Notes: generated from the sequence alone by a model not told the origin. 64,000 nucleotides of DNA from Acidaminococcus fermentans DSM 20731 (GCF_000025305.1 NC_013740.1:248001-312000); one strand, 5' to 3'; counted from the first letter of the stretch, positions 8,317 through 17,283 are shown. Program-made: numbers and translations.

Positions 8317-9078
8317 ATGTTCATGCTGAAAAAAATCATGCTTCTTTGCTGCCTGCTGGGCCTTTTGCTGGGGGCCGGCTGCGGCAAAGAGGCCAACAAA
8401 ACGGAAGAGGTCCATGTGGCTTCCTACCCGGGCTGGGTGGAAATCAAAGCCGGGGCCCAGGCTTCTTTCTCCGTGCCTCCGGAAATGATCCTCCAGAGCC
8501 AGGAAACCCGGGACTCCCTGTTGAAAAATCCGGATCTGGATCCCCTGCTGAAAAAGTGGCTGGAGGCGGACCAGCAAGTGGTGAAGAGCCCTGGCTCCGT
8601 GTTCGTCCAGAGCGGAAAGCTGGACCCGGTCCCCTGGAATACCGATGAGCACCTGGTATGGGTAGAGTTCCGGACTGTGGCCAGCCCGGAAAAAATGCCC
8701 CGGTACGGACAGAACATCGGACTGAAGGGAAATGAAATCAAAGAGTTCGGGGACATTACCCGGAAGAGCCTGGAAGGCGTCTACCAAAAGCGGATGCCGG
8801 AAGGTTATGCCCTGAAATTCAGCAACTGGCAGCCCATGGAAAGCACCATCGTCAACGGAGTGGAAAACCTCCATACCAGTTATGATATGGAAATCCTCCG
8901 ACAGGGACAGCATCTGATGACCTTCCATGCGGAACGGTGGACGCTGTTCAACTGGGACCGGGTCCATAACCTGACGGTGGTGTGGAACAAGGCGGATGAC
9001 GGCTACTGGAAAGAAGACAGCCACAAGCTCACCAACATCATCAATACCCTGAAAGTCACGCCCAGCAGGGGGAAGTGA
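8317..9078 (+). CDS. Lipoprotein of unknown function
   Basis: This 253-residue protein starts at the ATG after GAAAGGCGG; the upstream extension of the frame crosses a terminator. The N-terminus MFMLKKIMLLCCLLGLLLGAGC is a lipoprotein signal peptide with lipobox LGAGC. The mature part is soluble and mixed alpha/beta, with no recognised catalytic motif. A TATAAT (8287-8292) stands 25 bases upstream. It is transcribed alone. I do not recognise the family. Confidence 0.65.
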   Translation: MFMLKKIMLLCCLLGLLLGAGCGKEANKTEEVHVASYPGWVEIKAGAQASFSVPPEMILQSQETRDSLLKNPDLDPLLKKWLEADQQVVKSPGSVFVQSGKLDPVPWNTDEHLVWVEFRTVASPEKMPRYGQNIGLKGNEIKEFGDITRKSLEGVYQKRMPEGYALKFSNWQPMESTIVNGVENLHTSYDMEILRQGQHLMTFHAERWTLFNWDRVHNLTVVWNKADDGYWKEDSHKLTNIINTLKVTPSRGK

Positions 9079-9087
9079 GATTCCCCC

Positions 9088-9117
9088 TTGCCATCCTCCA
9101 ATCGGATAAATTATAAT
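9088..9117 (+). promoter_or_regulatory. Promoter of the beta-hydroxyacid dehydrogenase gene
   Basis: TTGCCA, 18 bases, TATAAT, 52 bp before the start codon. Confidence 0.5.
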
Positions 9118-9169
9118 GATTTTAAATGATGTGATTTAATTCTGATTTCTTGGAAAAGAGGGGATTTGT

Positions 9170-10045
9170 ATGACGGAAATCCGTGATATTGGTTTTATCG
9201 GTACGGGCATCATGGGGAAATCCATGTTGCGGAATCTGCAAAAGGCCGGTTATGTCATGCACTGCTATGCCCGGCATCCGGAAAAGGTGGCGGACCTGAA
9301 AGAGAAAGGCGTGGCCGTCCATGATTCCATTGCCGGTCTGGCCAAAACCTGCCAGTGCGTGATCACCATTGTGGGTTTTCCCCGGGATGTGGAGGAAGTC
9401 TATTTTGCTCCCGGTGCTCTGATGGAAAGCGCTGTGCCGGGAAGTTACCTGATTGACATGACCACTACCAGCCCCACCCTGGCCCGGAAACTGTATGAAG
9501 AAGGGACGAAACGGGGCTTCCATGTGATGGATGCACCGGTGACCGGCGGGGATACCGGGGCACGGAACGGGACTCTGTCCATCCTGGCGGGAGGTGACCG
9601 GGAAGATTTCGACACCCTCCAGCCGGTGTTCCAGGGGATGGGCACCAACATCAACTATATGGGGGAAGCCGGCATGGGGCAGCACGCCAAGATGGCCAAC
9701 CAGATTATGATCGCCGGGGCCCTGTCCGGGGTCTGTGAAGCCCTGCGCTATGCCCAGGCCAACGGTCTGGACCTGGAGATCCTGCTGAAGGCTGTATCCA
9801 CCGGAGCCGCCGGCAGCGCCCAGCTGAACGCTTTCGGGCCCAAGATCATCCAGGGAGACTATGCCCCCGGATTCTTCCTGAAGCATTTCATCAAGGATAT
9901 GGGGCTGGCGGAAGAAGAAGCGGAGAAAAAGGATCTGTCCCTTCCGGTACTCCATCAGGTGCTGAAGGAATACCGGGAACTGGCCAAGGAAGGAAAAGGG
10001 GATCTGGGGACCCAGGCCCTGTTCACCTATTATGAAAAAAAGTAA
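9170..10045 (+). CDS. NAD(P)-dependent beta-hydroxyacid dehydrogenase (3-hydroxyisobutyrate / tartronate semialdehyde reductase type)
   Basis: This 291-residue enzyme has an N-terminal Rossmann fold with GFIGTGIMGKSM at residues 7-18, the substrate-binding signature MDAPVTGGDTGARNGTLSILAGG, and the catalytic lysine in HAKMANQIMIAG. The C-terminal helical domain completes the family length. Relatives oxidise or reduce 3-hydroxyisobutyrate, tartronate semialdehyde, succinic semialdehyde or 2-(hydroxymethyl)glutarate. Neighbours give no pathway clue, and it has its own promoter. Fold and chemistry are confident; the substrate is not. Confidence 0.85.
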   Translation: MTEIRDIGFIGTGIMGKSMLRNLQKAGYVMHCYARHPEKVADLKEKGVAVHDSIAGLAKTCQCVITIVGFPRDVEEVYFAPGALMESAVPGSYLIDMTTTSPTLARKLYEEGTKRGFHVMDAPVTGGDTGARNGTLSILAGGDREDFDTLQPVFQGMGTNINYMGEAGMGQHAKMANQIMIAGALSGVCEALRYAQANGLDLEILLKAVSTGAAGSAQLNAFGPKIIQGDYAPGFFLKHFIKDMGLAEEEAEKKDLSLPVLHQVLKEYRELAKEGKGDLGTQALFTYYEKK

Positions 10046-10174
10046 TGGATAAAAACTGATTTTTGACGTTTTTCCGGACTGTTCCGGATATACTGGAGAA
10101 AATCATCCCTGACAGGCATCAGGGCATCCAAAATTATCGGAATAGAGAAAATCATCAGGAAAGGATGGGATCGT

Positions 10175-11218
10175 ATGGGTAGAAAGAAATGGCTGGCCGC
10201 AGCAGCGGCTCTCCTGGCCTGTGGGACACTCCTGCTGACCGGCTGCGGCGGAGGAGACAAAAAAGCGGCCGACGGGAAAAAGGGTGTTTCCGGGAATGTG
10301 ATGGTCTATACTTCCATGTATCCGGATATCGTCAATTCCATGTGTAAACCCAAAGTCCAGAAGGCCTTCCCGGACCTGAAAGTCAGCTGGTTCCAGGGCG
10401 GGACGGAAAAAATCAAGACCAAGATCGCCGGCGAAGTGAAAGCCAACAAAATCAGCGACGATGTGCTGATGGTGGCGGATCCTTCCTACTACATTTATCT
10501 GAAGAACAAGGGGCTGCTGCTGGATTACAAATCTCCGGAAACCAAACATCACATCATGGAAGTGGACAAGGACGGAGCCTGGGCGGCGGTCCGGGTCTGC
10601 AACATGATCATCGCCTACAACAAAGACAAACTGAAACCGGAAGACGTGCCCACCAGCTGGCAGGATCTGACCAATCCCAAGTACAAGGGCCGGATCGCCA
10701 TGCCCAACCCGCTGCTGTCCGGGACCGCCTATGTGGCTGTGGGCTCCCTGGCGGACAAGTTCGGCTGGGAATACTTTGATGCCCTGAAGGCCAACGGTCT
10801 CCGGGTGGAAGAAGGCAACAGCGCCATCCAGAACAAACTGCTCACCGGGGAATACATGGCGGCCATCATCCTGGAAGAAAATATCCTGAAGCTCCAGCAG
10901 ACCAAGAAGGAGCCCCTGGAAGTGGTTTATCCCAAGGAAGGCTGCATCCTGATCTCTTCTCCCATCGGCATCTTCAAGGCCACCAAGAATCCGGAAGGAG
11001 CCAAGGCCCTGACCGACTGGTGGCTGAGCAAGGAAGGCCAGGCGGCGGTGACTGCCGGCTGGATGCATTCTGTGCGGGATGATGTGGAAAAACCCAAAGG
11101 GGCCAAATACAGCCTGAAGGAACTGCTGAAGAATGCCCTGAAAGTGGACTGGGAAAAACTGACCCGGGATGAATCCAAGATCAAAGAAGAATTCCGGTCC
11201 AGAGTCATGGATGCCTGA
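10175..11218 (+). CDS. ABC transporter substrate-binding lipoprotein (Fe3+/Fbp-type)
   Basis: This 347-residue lipoprotein has a signal peptide and the lipobox LLTGC. The mature part begins VMVYTSMYPDIVNSM, close to the YTS-y start of iron(III) and 2-aminoethylphosphonate binding proteins, and later has PTSWQDLTNPKYKGRIAMPNP and the GYxxI-like IGIFKATKNPEGAKALTDW, all typical of cluster D (AfuA/FbpA/PotD) binding proteins. It is the first gene of a three-gene importer operon. Ligand candidates are ferric iron and 2-aminoethylphosphonate. No phosphonate genes are nearby, which leans towards iron. Confidence 0.8.
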   Translation: MGRKKWLAAAAALLACGTLLLTGCGGGDKKAADGKKGVSGNVMVYTSMYPDIVNSMCKPKVQKAFPDLKVSWFQGGTEKIKTKIAGEVKANKISDDVLMVADPSYYIYLKNKGLLLDYKSPETKHHIMEVDKDGAWAAVRVCNMIIAYNKDKLKPEDVPTSWQDLTNPKYKGRIAMPNPLLSGTAYVAVGSLADKFGWEYFDALKANGLRVEEGNSAIQNKLLTGEYMAAIILEENILKLQQTKKEPLEVVYPKEGCILISSPIGIFKATKNPEGAKALTDWWLSKEGQAAVTAGWMHSVRDDVEKPKGAKYSLKELLKNALKVDWEKLTRDESKIKEEFRSRVMDA

Positions 11219-11261
11219 TCCGGCTCTGTAAAGGAACAGGATGCCCATAATGCCTGGAGAC

Positions 11262-11304
11262 AGAAGGGAGCCGGGGACTGGAATCCAGCCCTGGCTCCCT
11301 TTCT
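11262..11304 (+). terminator. Intra-operon stem-loop between binding protein and permease
   Basis: Stem AGAAGGGAGCC with GGCTCCCTTTCT and a second inner stem (CTGGA/TCCAG). Such hairpins after binding-protein genes usually raise the amount of binding-protein mRNA relative to the membrane genes. Confidence 0.6.
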
Positions 11305-11328
11305 GCCTCACTGTATCCAAAGGAGTCT

Positions 11329-13014
11329 ATGGTGAAAAAATGGAATTTGCCTCGCATCGACAGTAAGTCTGCGGTCATTGCCCTTACCGTCCTGGCGCTG
11401 CTGTACTTCATCGTGCTGCCTCTGGCAGTGCTGATCTGGGACAGCGTGATGGTGGACGGAACCTTTGACCTGAGCAGTTATGCAGCAGTGTACAGCCAGA
11501 AGGTGAACCTGAAAGCCCTGCGGAACACCGTGGAGATTTCCCTGCTGGTAATGCTGCTCAGTGTGCTGGTCACCTTTCCCCTGGCCTGGCTCATCGGCCG
11601 GACGGATCTGCCGGGACGGAAAAAGTTCCGGACCATCCTGGTGGCCAGCTACATGATCCCTCCCTATGTGGGGGCCATTGCCTGGACCCAGCTGCTGAAT
11701 CCGGATGTGGGATATCTGAATCAGCTGCTGAAAACCCTGTTTTCCCTGTCCCAGGCACCGTTCAACATCTATACCCGGGGCGGGATGATCTGGGTCCTGA
11801 CCTTATTCTATTCTCCCTTTGCCTTCATCACCATTTCCCGGGCCATGGAAAAGATGGATCCCACCCTGGAGGAGGCCTCCCGGATCGCCGGTGCGTCTCC
11901 CCTCAAAGCCCTGTGGGATGTGACCCTGCCCCTGATGGCTCCCAGTATCCTGGCCGGGGGACTGCTGGTGTTCATCGGATCCGGATCCTGTTTCGGGATC
12001 CCGGCCATTGTGGGGATGCCCGGAAATATCGAAGTGCTCACCACCCGGATCGTGTCCTTTGTCTATATGGGGGATGACCAGGGAATCCGGAATGCCACCA
12101 CCCTGGCGGTTTCCCTGATGTTCCTGGCCAACGGGCTGCTGTTCTTCATGAGCTGGCTCATGGGCCGGAAGGACTACACCACCATCAGCGGGAAAAGCAC
12201 CCGTCCGGTGCTGGTGGAACTGGGCCGGTGGAAAGGGCTGGCCACCTTCTTTGTGGGCCTGTATGCCTTCCTGGCAGTGATCCTGCCCCTGGGGTCCATT
12301 GTGATGACCTCTTTCATGGTCAGTATGTCCAAGGGCATCCGGCTGGACAATTTCGGCATCGATGCCTGGATCCCGGTGCTGGAGAACAGCCAGTATCTGG
12401 ACTGCATCTGGCGGTCCCTGGGCTATGCCTTCCTTTCCGCCTGTATCGGTACGGTACTGGCCCTGTTCGTGGCCTATCTGTCCGTCAAGACCCGGGTGCC
12501 GGGCCGGTCCCTGCCGGATATCCTGGTGATGGTGGGGGGCAGTACCCCCAGCGTGGTCATCGCCCTGGCCCTGATCATCTTCTTTTCCGGCAACTACGGG
12601 CTGAACCTGTATTCCAGCATGTGGATCCTGATCGTCAGCTATCTGGTGAAATACATGACCATGAGTGTCCGGACCATCGCCGCCTCCCTGAGCCAGGTCT
12701 CCAGCAGCCTGGAAGAAGCCGGGCTCAATGCCGGGGCCGACTGGCTGCGGATCTGCAAGGACATCATCATGCCCCTGATCGCTCCCTCCATTGTGGCCGG
12801 CTGGTTCCTGATCTTCATGCCCAGCTTCTATGAACTGACCATGTCCAACCTGCTGTACGGCAGTGATACCCAGACCATCGGGGTGCTGCTGTACGAACTC
12901 CAGACCTATGCGGATACCCAGAACGCCTCGGTGCTGTCCGTAATCATCCTGGTGATCGTCATGGTGGGGAACCTGATCCTGAACAAAGTGTCCAAGGGCA
13001 ATATTGCCATTTAA
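11329..13014 (+). CDS. Fused two-domain ABC importer permease (FbpB-like)
   Basis: This 561-residue permease carries both membrane halves in one chain. Each half has a permease loop for docking to the ATPase: first EEASRIAGASPLKALWDVTLPLMAPS (about residues 183-208), second EEAGLNAGADWLRICKDIIMPLIAPS (about 463-488). About twelve membrane segments are visible. The fused arrangement is normal for FbpB/SfuB-type iron permeases and for some 2-aminoethylphosphonate transporters. It starts at the ATG with AAGGAG upstream and ends touching the ATPase gene. Confidence 0.87.
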   Translation: MVKKWNLPRIDSKSAVIALTVLALLYFIVLPLAVLIWDSVMVDGTFDLSSYAAVYSQKVNLKALRNTVEISLLVMLLSVLVTFPLAWLIGRTDLPGRKKFRTILVASYMIPPYVGAIAWTQLLNPDVGYLNQLLKTLFSLSQAPFNIYTRGGMIWVLTLFYSPFAFITISRAMEKMDPTLEEASRIAGASPLKALWDVTLPLMAPSILAGGLLVFIGSGSCFGIPAIVGMPGNIEVLTTRIVSFVYMGDDQGIRNATTLAVSLMFLANGLLFFMSWLMGRKDYTTISGKSTRPVLVELGRWKGLATFFVGLYAFLAVILPLGSIVMTSFMVSMSKGIRLDNFGIDAWIPVLENSQYLDCIWRSLGYAFLSACIGTVLALFVAYLSVKTRVPGRSLPDILVMVGGSTPSVVIALALIIFFSGNYGLNLYSSMWILIVSYLVKYMTMSVRTIAASLSQVSSSLEEAGLNAGADWLRICKDIIMPLIAPSIVAGWFLIFMPSFYELTMSNLLYGSDTQTIGVLLYELQTYADTQNASVLSVIILVIVMVGNLILNKVSKGNIAI

Positions 13015-13028
13015 TGAGGAGGTTCATT

Positions 13029-14099
13029 GTGTCTCAAGTCAAATTGGAACATCTGTACAAACGGTTCGGCAGCGTTACGGCCGTGGGGGATTTCAATCTG
13101 GATGTGGCGGACGGGGAATTCATTTCCTTCCTGGGGCCATCCGGCTGCGGGAAATCCACCACCCTGCGGATGATTGCCGGCTTTGAACGGCCTACGGAAG
13201 GAAATATCCTGCTGGGGGATACGGTGGTGAGCAGTGCGGAATCCCATGTGTTCGTGCCTCCGGAAAAACGGAACATCGGCATGGTGTTCCAGTCCTATGC
13301 GGTATGGCCCCATATGACGGTGGGGGAAAACGTAGCCTATCCCCTGAAGATCCAGAAAGTCTCCAGAGAGGAACGGAAGAAACGGGTGGAAGAAGCCCTG
13401 GAAATGGTCCATCTGGAACGGTACGGAGAACGGTATCCCAGCCAGCTTTCCGGGGGACAGCAGCAGCGGGTGGCACTGGCCCGGGCCCTGATCGCCCAGC
13501 CGGGGCTCCTGCTGCTGGACGAACCGTTGTCCAACCTGGATGCCAAGCTCCGGGAAAGCATGCGGTTCGAGATTTCTTCCCTCCAGAAACGGCTGGGGAT
13601 CACCGTGATCTACGTGACCCATGACCAGTCGGAAGCCATGACCATGAGCGACCGGATCGTGGTGATGAACGCCGGGGTGGTTCAGCAGGTGGGACGGCCC
13701 TATGATGTCTACACCCATCCGGTGAACAAAATGGTGGCGGATTTCATCGGCCTGGTGAATTTCCTGCCGGCGGAAGTCCGGGGGGACCGGGTCTTTGTCC
13801 AGGGCACTCAGGTCTCCTTCCCCAACAAGGAGAATCTGGCCCAGGGCCCGGCAGTGATCGGGGTACGGCCGGAAAACCTGACCCTGTCCAAAACCGGAGG
13901 CATGCTCCAGGGCACGGTGAAGCACCGGTTCTACATGGGAGATGCGGTGGATTACCGGATCCAGGTGGGGGGCCAGGTGCTCCGGGTCATGACCCATGGC
14001 AGCAGCTACCACCAGTGGGCGGATGGAGAGCCCATCTATCTGGACCTGGCGGATGTGATCCTGCTGGACAATGAGAAGAGCAATTATGTGATTACGTGA
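13029..14099 (+). CDS. ABC importer ATPase (FbpC/PotA type)
   Basis: The start is taken as the GTG at 13029, six bases after AGGAGG; an ATG at 13014 overlaps that ribosome site. Walker A is GPSGCGKST, the signature [15 protein letters not shown], Walker [13 protein letters not shown], and the H-loop [12 protein letters not shown]-terminal TOBE-like domain of about 110 residues follows ([11 protein letters not shown]). It energises the fused permease upstream. In Fbp systems this subunit is the regulatory as well as the catalytic component. Confidence 0.9.
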   Translation: MSQVKLEHLYKRFGSVTAVGDFNLDVADGEFISFLGPSGCGKSTTLRMIAGFERPTEGNILLGDTVVSSAESHVFVPPEKRNIGMVFQSYAVWPHMTVGENVAYPLKIQKVSREERKKRVEEALEMVHLERYGERYPSQLSGGQQQRVALARALIAQPGLLLLDEPLSNLDAKLRESMRFEISSLQKRLGITVIYVTHDQSEAMTMSDRIVVMNAGVVQQVGRPYDVYTHPVNKMVADFIGLVNFLPAEVRGDRVFVQGTQVSFPNKENLAQGPAVIGVRPENLTLSKTGGMLQGTVKHRFYMGDAVDYRIQVGGQVLRVMTHGSSYHQWADGEPIYLDLADVILLDNEKSNYVIT

Positions 14100-14174
14100 A
14101 AGAAGAGCTGTTGCATGGGCAACCGCCCTGTCAACGTTCGGATGATAAATTTGCAAAATTTGATTTCCCATGGC

Positions 14175-14188
14175 TGTTGACAGTTGAC
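14175..14188. repeat. N4-GAC heptamers, two units
   Basis: TGTTGAC and AGTTGAC in tandem, preceded by an A+T-rich stretch with TTTGATTTCCCATGGC. That layout matches the array at 17284, where TTGATTTCCATCGGC precedes the heptamers. Confidence 0.55.
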
Positions 14189-14195
14189 AAAAAGC

Positions 14196-14225
14196 AAAGG
14201 GCTGCCCATGCAGCACCCCTTTTTC
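14196..14225 (+). terminator. Terminator of the ABC importer operon
   Basis: Stem AAGGGCTGC/GCAGCaCCCCTT with a T5 tail. A weaker, imperfect CTGTTGC stem precedes it at 14105-14130. Confidence 0.65.
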
Positions 14226-14269
14226 CATGGTATAATAACCCTGATAGTATTCTCAAGGAGGTCTTTCCC

Positions 14270-14650
14270 ATGAACAGACAGATTGCAACCCCCAAGGCTC
14301 CCGGAGCCATCGGACCCTATTCCCAGGCCATCGAGGCTTCCGGCAAGACGGTGTACGTATCCGGTCAGATTCCCATCGATCCGGCCACCGGTGAATTTGC
14401 CGGCACGGATATCGTGACCCAGACCCGCCAGTCCCTGACCAATGTGAAGAACATCCTGGAAGCCGCCGGCTATACCCTGGATGATGTGGTGAAGACCACG
14501 GTGCTCCTCAGCGATATTGCGGACTTCGGTCCCATGAATGAAGTGTACGGCACTTTCTTCACCGGCGTGTGCCCGGCCCGGGCCTGTTTCCAGGTGGCCG
14601 CCCTGCCCAAAGGGGCCCTGGTGGAAATCGAAGCGTTTGCATGCAAGTGA
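14270..14650 (+). CDS. ridA: RidA family enamine/imine deaminase
   Basis: This 126-residue protein starts behind AAGGAGG. The motifs PGAIGPYSQAIEASGKTVYVSGQIP, the conserved TRQSLTNVKNILEAAG and the C-terminal PARACFQVAALPKGALVEIEAFA include the active-site Arg (ARACFQVA) and the glutamate of VEIEA. RidA hydrolyses reactive 2-aminoacrylate formed by PLP enzymes such as serine dehydratase, protecting other PLP enzymes. The gene has its own TATAAT (14231-14236) and is monocistronic. Confidence 0.93.
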   Translation: MNRQIATPKAPGAIGPYSQAIEASGKTVYVSGQIPIDPATGEFAGTDIVTQTRQSLTNVKNILEAAGYTLDDVVKTTVLLSDIADFGPMNEVYGTFFTGVCPARACFQVAALPKGALVEIEAFACK

Positions 14651-14654
14651 TAAA

Positions 14655-14682
14655 GGGGTCTGTTGCTATGGGCAACAGACCC
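14655..14682 (+). terminator. Stem-loop after ridA, CTGTTGC family
   Basis: GGGTCTGTTGC/GCAACAGACCC with a four-base loop. There is no T-tract; a heptamer array follows at once. Confidence 0.55.
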
Positions 14683-14720
14683 GTCAACGGTCAGCTGACA
14701 GCTGACTGTTGACCGCTGAC
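14683..14720. repeat. Mixed heptamer array (GTC-N4 then N4-GAC)
   Basis: GTC triplets at 14683 and 14690 and GAC triplets at 14697, 14704, 14711 and 14718 are all exactly 7 bases apart. The units are GTCAACG, GTCAGCTGAC, AGCTGAC, TGTTGAC, CGCTGAC. The two orientations meet in CAGCTG, so the array is a compact palindrome-like block. Confidence 0.7.
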
Positions 14721-14722
14721 AG

Positions 14723-14772
14723 AAAAAGGAGCTGTGAAGAAATGCGGATTTATTTCTTCACAGCTCCTTTTT
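14723..14772. terminator. Bidirectional terminator between ridA and the IclR gene
   Basis: Stem AAAAAGGAGCTGTGAAGAAAT and complement with A- and T-tracts on both sides. It serves converging genes and belongs to the CTGTGAA stem family. Confidence 0.85.
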
Positions 14773-15524
14773 TACTCTTCCACCAGCATACTCTTCCGTT
14801 CCAGCCGGGTTACGGTTTCTGCCAGGCCCTGGCGGAGCACCGGATAGGTCAGGGCACGGAGCCGGTCCACCGGGCCGGAAATGGACAGAACGAAGATATT
14901 GTCTTTCAGACGGAGGGGCATGGCGATGGCGGCCACCCCCTGGTCCACTTCCCCTTCTGAAATACAGTACCCGTCCTGGCGGATTTTCAGCAGCTGGTTC
15001 TTCAGGATCCGCTGCCGGGTCCGGTCCGGTTCCAGTTCCTGGAGCAGCTGCTCCCGCAGGGGTTCCGGCTGGGCGGCCAGCAGGGTCTTGCCGGAGGCCC
15101 CGCTCTGAAGAGGGACGATGTAGCCCCGCTCTCCGGCCACTCCCAGCCGGTGCCGGCTTTTGGCCAGGTCCGCACAGATGCCCGTATGGCCCAGGAGCAC
15201 GGACAGGACCACTGTTTCATTGAATTTTTCTGCCAGCCGGTGCATCTCTTCCGAAAGGAGATCCCGGGAGGTGTTGTGGACGGAAACCGCGGAAGCCACC
15301 AGCAGGATCCCGGTACCCAGGTAGTATTTTCCGGTTTTGGCGGACTGCTCCATCCAGCCGGCCTGCTGGAGGGTGCGCAGGATCCGGTAGACAGTGGTTT
15401 TGTGGAGTCCCAGGGCCTTGCTGATTTCCGTCAGGCTCAGGGATTCCCGGCGCTGGGCCGCATACAGTTCCAGGATCCGGATGGCATGGAGGACGGAATG
15501 GACGGCCGGGGTGGTTTCGGCCAT
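14772..15524 (-). CDS. IclR family transcriptional regulator
   Basis: This 250-residue regulator has an N-terminal winged helix-turn-helix (residues 8-65: ESLSLTEISKALGLHKTTVYRILRTLQQAGW) and a C-terminal IclR effector domain with SGASGKTLLAAQPEP and EGEVDQGVAAIAMPLRL. It is transcribed divergently from a ureohydrolase gene, and the 190-bp gap holds palindromic half-sites overlapping that gene's promoter region. It most likely controls the ureohydrolase operon in response to a small acid or guanidino compound. The ligand is unknown. Confidence 0.88.
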   Translation of the reverse strand: MAETTPAVHSVLHAIRILELYAAQRRESLSLTEISKALGLHKTTVYRILRTLQQAGWMEQSAKTGKYYLGTGILLVASAVSVHNTSRDLLSEEMHRLAEKFNETVVLSVLLGHTGICADLAKSRHRLGVAGERGYIVPLQSGASGKTLLAAQPEPLREQLLQELEPDRTRQRILKNQLLKIRQDGYCISEGEVDQGVAAIAMPLRLKDNIFVLSISGPVDRLRALTYPVLRQGLAETVTRLERKSMLVEE

Positions 15525-15598
15525 GGACAGGACCTCACTTTCCTTGATTTGTTCCCATTATACGGAGAGAAAAGGAAGACCGTCAAGGTAATTTGTTT

Positions 15599-15627
15599 CA
15601 CTATAGTGTCCATATTTCGAAATAGTG
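15599..15627. promoter_or_regulatory. Probable IclR operator region
   Basis: The palindromes CACTATAGTG (15599-15608) and ATTTCGAAAT (15614-15623) and the direct repeat ATAGTGTCC (15602 and 15622) lie immediately upstream of the -35 box of the ureohydrolase promoter. This is a typical position for IclR-type control. Confidence 0.5.
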
Positions 15628-15637
15628 TCCGATTTCG

Positions 15638-15666
15638 TTGACTTCCCTCAGGGGTCTTCCTATAAT
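15638..15666 (+). promoter_or_regulatory. Promoter of the ureohydrolase operon
   Basis: TTGACT, 17 bases, TATAAT: a near-consensus sigma-70 promoter 49 bp before the ATG. Confidence 0.8.
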
Positions 15667-15714
15667 GGACCCATAAGCGGAAACGCAGCAATCAGAAAGA
15701 AGAGGAGAACGCAC

Positions 15715-16683
15715 ATGGATAACTTCAGTCTGCAGAAACCTTTGAATATGGCCCCTACGGGCATTGCAACCTTCGCCAAAACGGATCTGGCTCCGGATAT
15801 CTACAACCTGAACGCGGATATTGCGGTGCTGGGCGCACCTTTCGACCTGGCCATCCAGGGCCGTACCGGCTGCCGGCTGGGGCCCCGGGGCATCCGTCTG
15901 GGCTCCACCCGGTTCACCTACAAAAAAGGCGGAACCTACGATTCGGAACGGAAAGAATTCTACATGGATACGGATAAATGGAAAGTGGTGGACTGCGGGG
16001 ATGCGGACTACATTCCCGGGGATCTGACCGGCACCATGGCCAACCTGCGGGAGGCGGTACGGATTATCCAGAGCCAGGGCACCATGCCCGTGGTCCTGGG
16101 GGGCGACTGTGCCGTGGACTTCCCGGTACTCCAGGGGCTGGAAGGCATCGGGAATTTTGACATCATCCACATCGATGCCCATCTGGACTGGACCAAACCT
16201 CTGGACGGACAGAAATATTTCAACGGATCTCCCATGCGGAATGCGGCGGCTCTGCCCTATGTGGGCCGGATCCTCCATCTGGGGATCCGGGGCATCGGCA
16301 GCAGCGGTCCGGAAGATTTCGCCGAAGCCCGGGAACACGGGGACGGGATCTATTCCGTCCGGGATGTACGGAAAAAGGGGATCGAAGCCATCCTGGAGGA
16401 ATTCAAACCGGCGGAAAAAGCCGTCCTGTGCTTTGACATCGATGCCATGGATGCGGTCTATGCCCCGGCTACCGGATCCCCCATGTTCGGCGGCTTCAAC
16501 TATGATGATGCGGTGGATATCCTGGAAGCCATTGCCCGGCATACGGAACTGGCCGGGATGGTGCTGACGGAAGTGGCTCCTCCCTTCGATGATGTGGGGG
16601 GGACCACCGGGTATCTGGCCGCCCGGCTGATTTCCGACATGCTGGGCTTTGCCACCAAAGCCCGGGAAAAGAAAAAGGGCTGA
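15715..16683 (+). CDS. Ureohydrolase family enzyme (agmatinase-like) with an altered metal motif
   Basis: This 322-residue protein starts at the ATG after AGAGGAG. Ureohydrolases (arginase, agmatinase, guanidinobutyrase, proclavaminate amidinohydrolase) split guanidino groups at a dimanganese site. Seen here are VVLGGDCAVDFP, HIDAHLDWTKP and LCFDIDAMDAVYAPATG. The DAHLD and DID ligands are intact, but the usual GGDH is GGDC, so the first metal-binding His is Cys, and the usual DP after the third motif is DA. The enzyme may use another metal or have changed activity. The operon partner is a FolT-like S component; the regulator is the divergent IclR protein. Confidence 0.8.
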   Translation: MDNFSLQKPLNMAPTGIATFAKTDLAPDIYNLNADIAVLGAPFDLAIQGRTGCRLGPRGIRLGSTRFTYKKGGTYDSERKEFYMDTDKWKVVDCGDADYIPGDLTGTMANLREAVRIIQSQGTMPVVLGGDCAVDFPVLQGLEGIGNFDIIHIDAHLDWTKPLDGQKYFNGSPMRNAAALPYVGRILHLGIRGIGSSGPEDFAEAREHGDGIYSVRDVRKKGIEAILEEFKPAEKAVLCFDIDAMDAVYAPATGSPMFGGFNYDDAVDILEAIARHTELAGMVLTEVAPPFDDVGGTTGYLAARLISDMLGFATKAREKKKG

Positions 16684-16686
16684 GCC

Positions 16687-17205
16687 ATGACGGGCCTGCA
16701 GAAAAGACGGCCCGGCCAGTGGATCACCATGATCGGGTTCTGTGTGGCCATGGAGGTGATCCTGGCCCGGTTCCTGTCCCTCCATACCTGGAATTTGAAA
16801 ATCGGCTTCAGCTTCCTGCCGGTGGTGGCGGCGGCCCTGTGGGGCGGTCCCCTGGCCGGGGGCATCACCGGTGCCCTGGGGGATCTGATCGGGGCCCTGC
16901 TGTTCCCGGTGGGGGCCTATTTCCCCGGGTTCACCCTGTCCAGTTTCCTGGATGGGGCGATTTACGGCTGGTGCTTCCGCAAAGGCACCGGAAAACGGCA
17001 GATCCTCCTGGCGGTTCTTCTGGTCCAGGTGGCCATCAGCCTGCTGCTGAACACCTTCTGGCTGACCGTGCTGTTCCAGGTTTCCCTGGAAAGCCTGCTG
17101 ACCCTGCGGCTGTTCCAGTGTGCCGCAGGGATTGTCATCAAATTCCTGCTGCTGAGCCTGGTGCTGCCGGTGCTCCGGAAAAATCTGGTCCCGCTGGGAA
17201 AATAA
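16687..17205 (+). CDS. ECF transporter S component, FolT-like
   Basis: This 172-residue membrane protein has about five to six hydrophobic segments. KIGFSFLPVVAAALWGGPLAGGITGALGDLIGALLFPVGAYFPGFTLSSFLDGAIYG matches the folate-family S-component pattern (SFLPV, GGxxGALGDLIGxLLFPxGxYFPGFTLS). S components bind a vitamin and share a common energising module (EcfA, EcfA', EcfT), which is not in this window. It follows the ureohydrolase by 3 bp, so the two are co-transcribed. Folate is the expected substrate; the link to the hydrolase is unexplained. Confidence 0.78.
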   Translation: MTGLQKRRPGQWITMIGFCVAMEVILARFLSLHTWNLKIGFSFLPVVAAALWGGPLAGGITGALGDLIGALLFPVGAYFPGFTLSSFLDGAIYGWCFRKGTGKRQILLAVLLVQVAISLLLNTFWLTVLFQVSLESLLTLRLFQCAAGIVIKFLLLSLVLPVLRKNLVPLGK

Positions 17206-17283
17206 ATAAAGGGGTGTGAAAAAAATCCTCCCGGTCTTTCCTTTTTATCTCAAGATCAATTTGTAAAATTGATTTCCATCGGC

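Noticed and set aside
14096-14270. An N-terminal extension of RidA
   Set aside because: The extra codons cross a terminator hairpin, a heptamer array and a promoter; the ATG behind AAGGAGG gives the normal RidA length.
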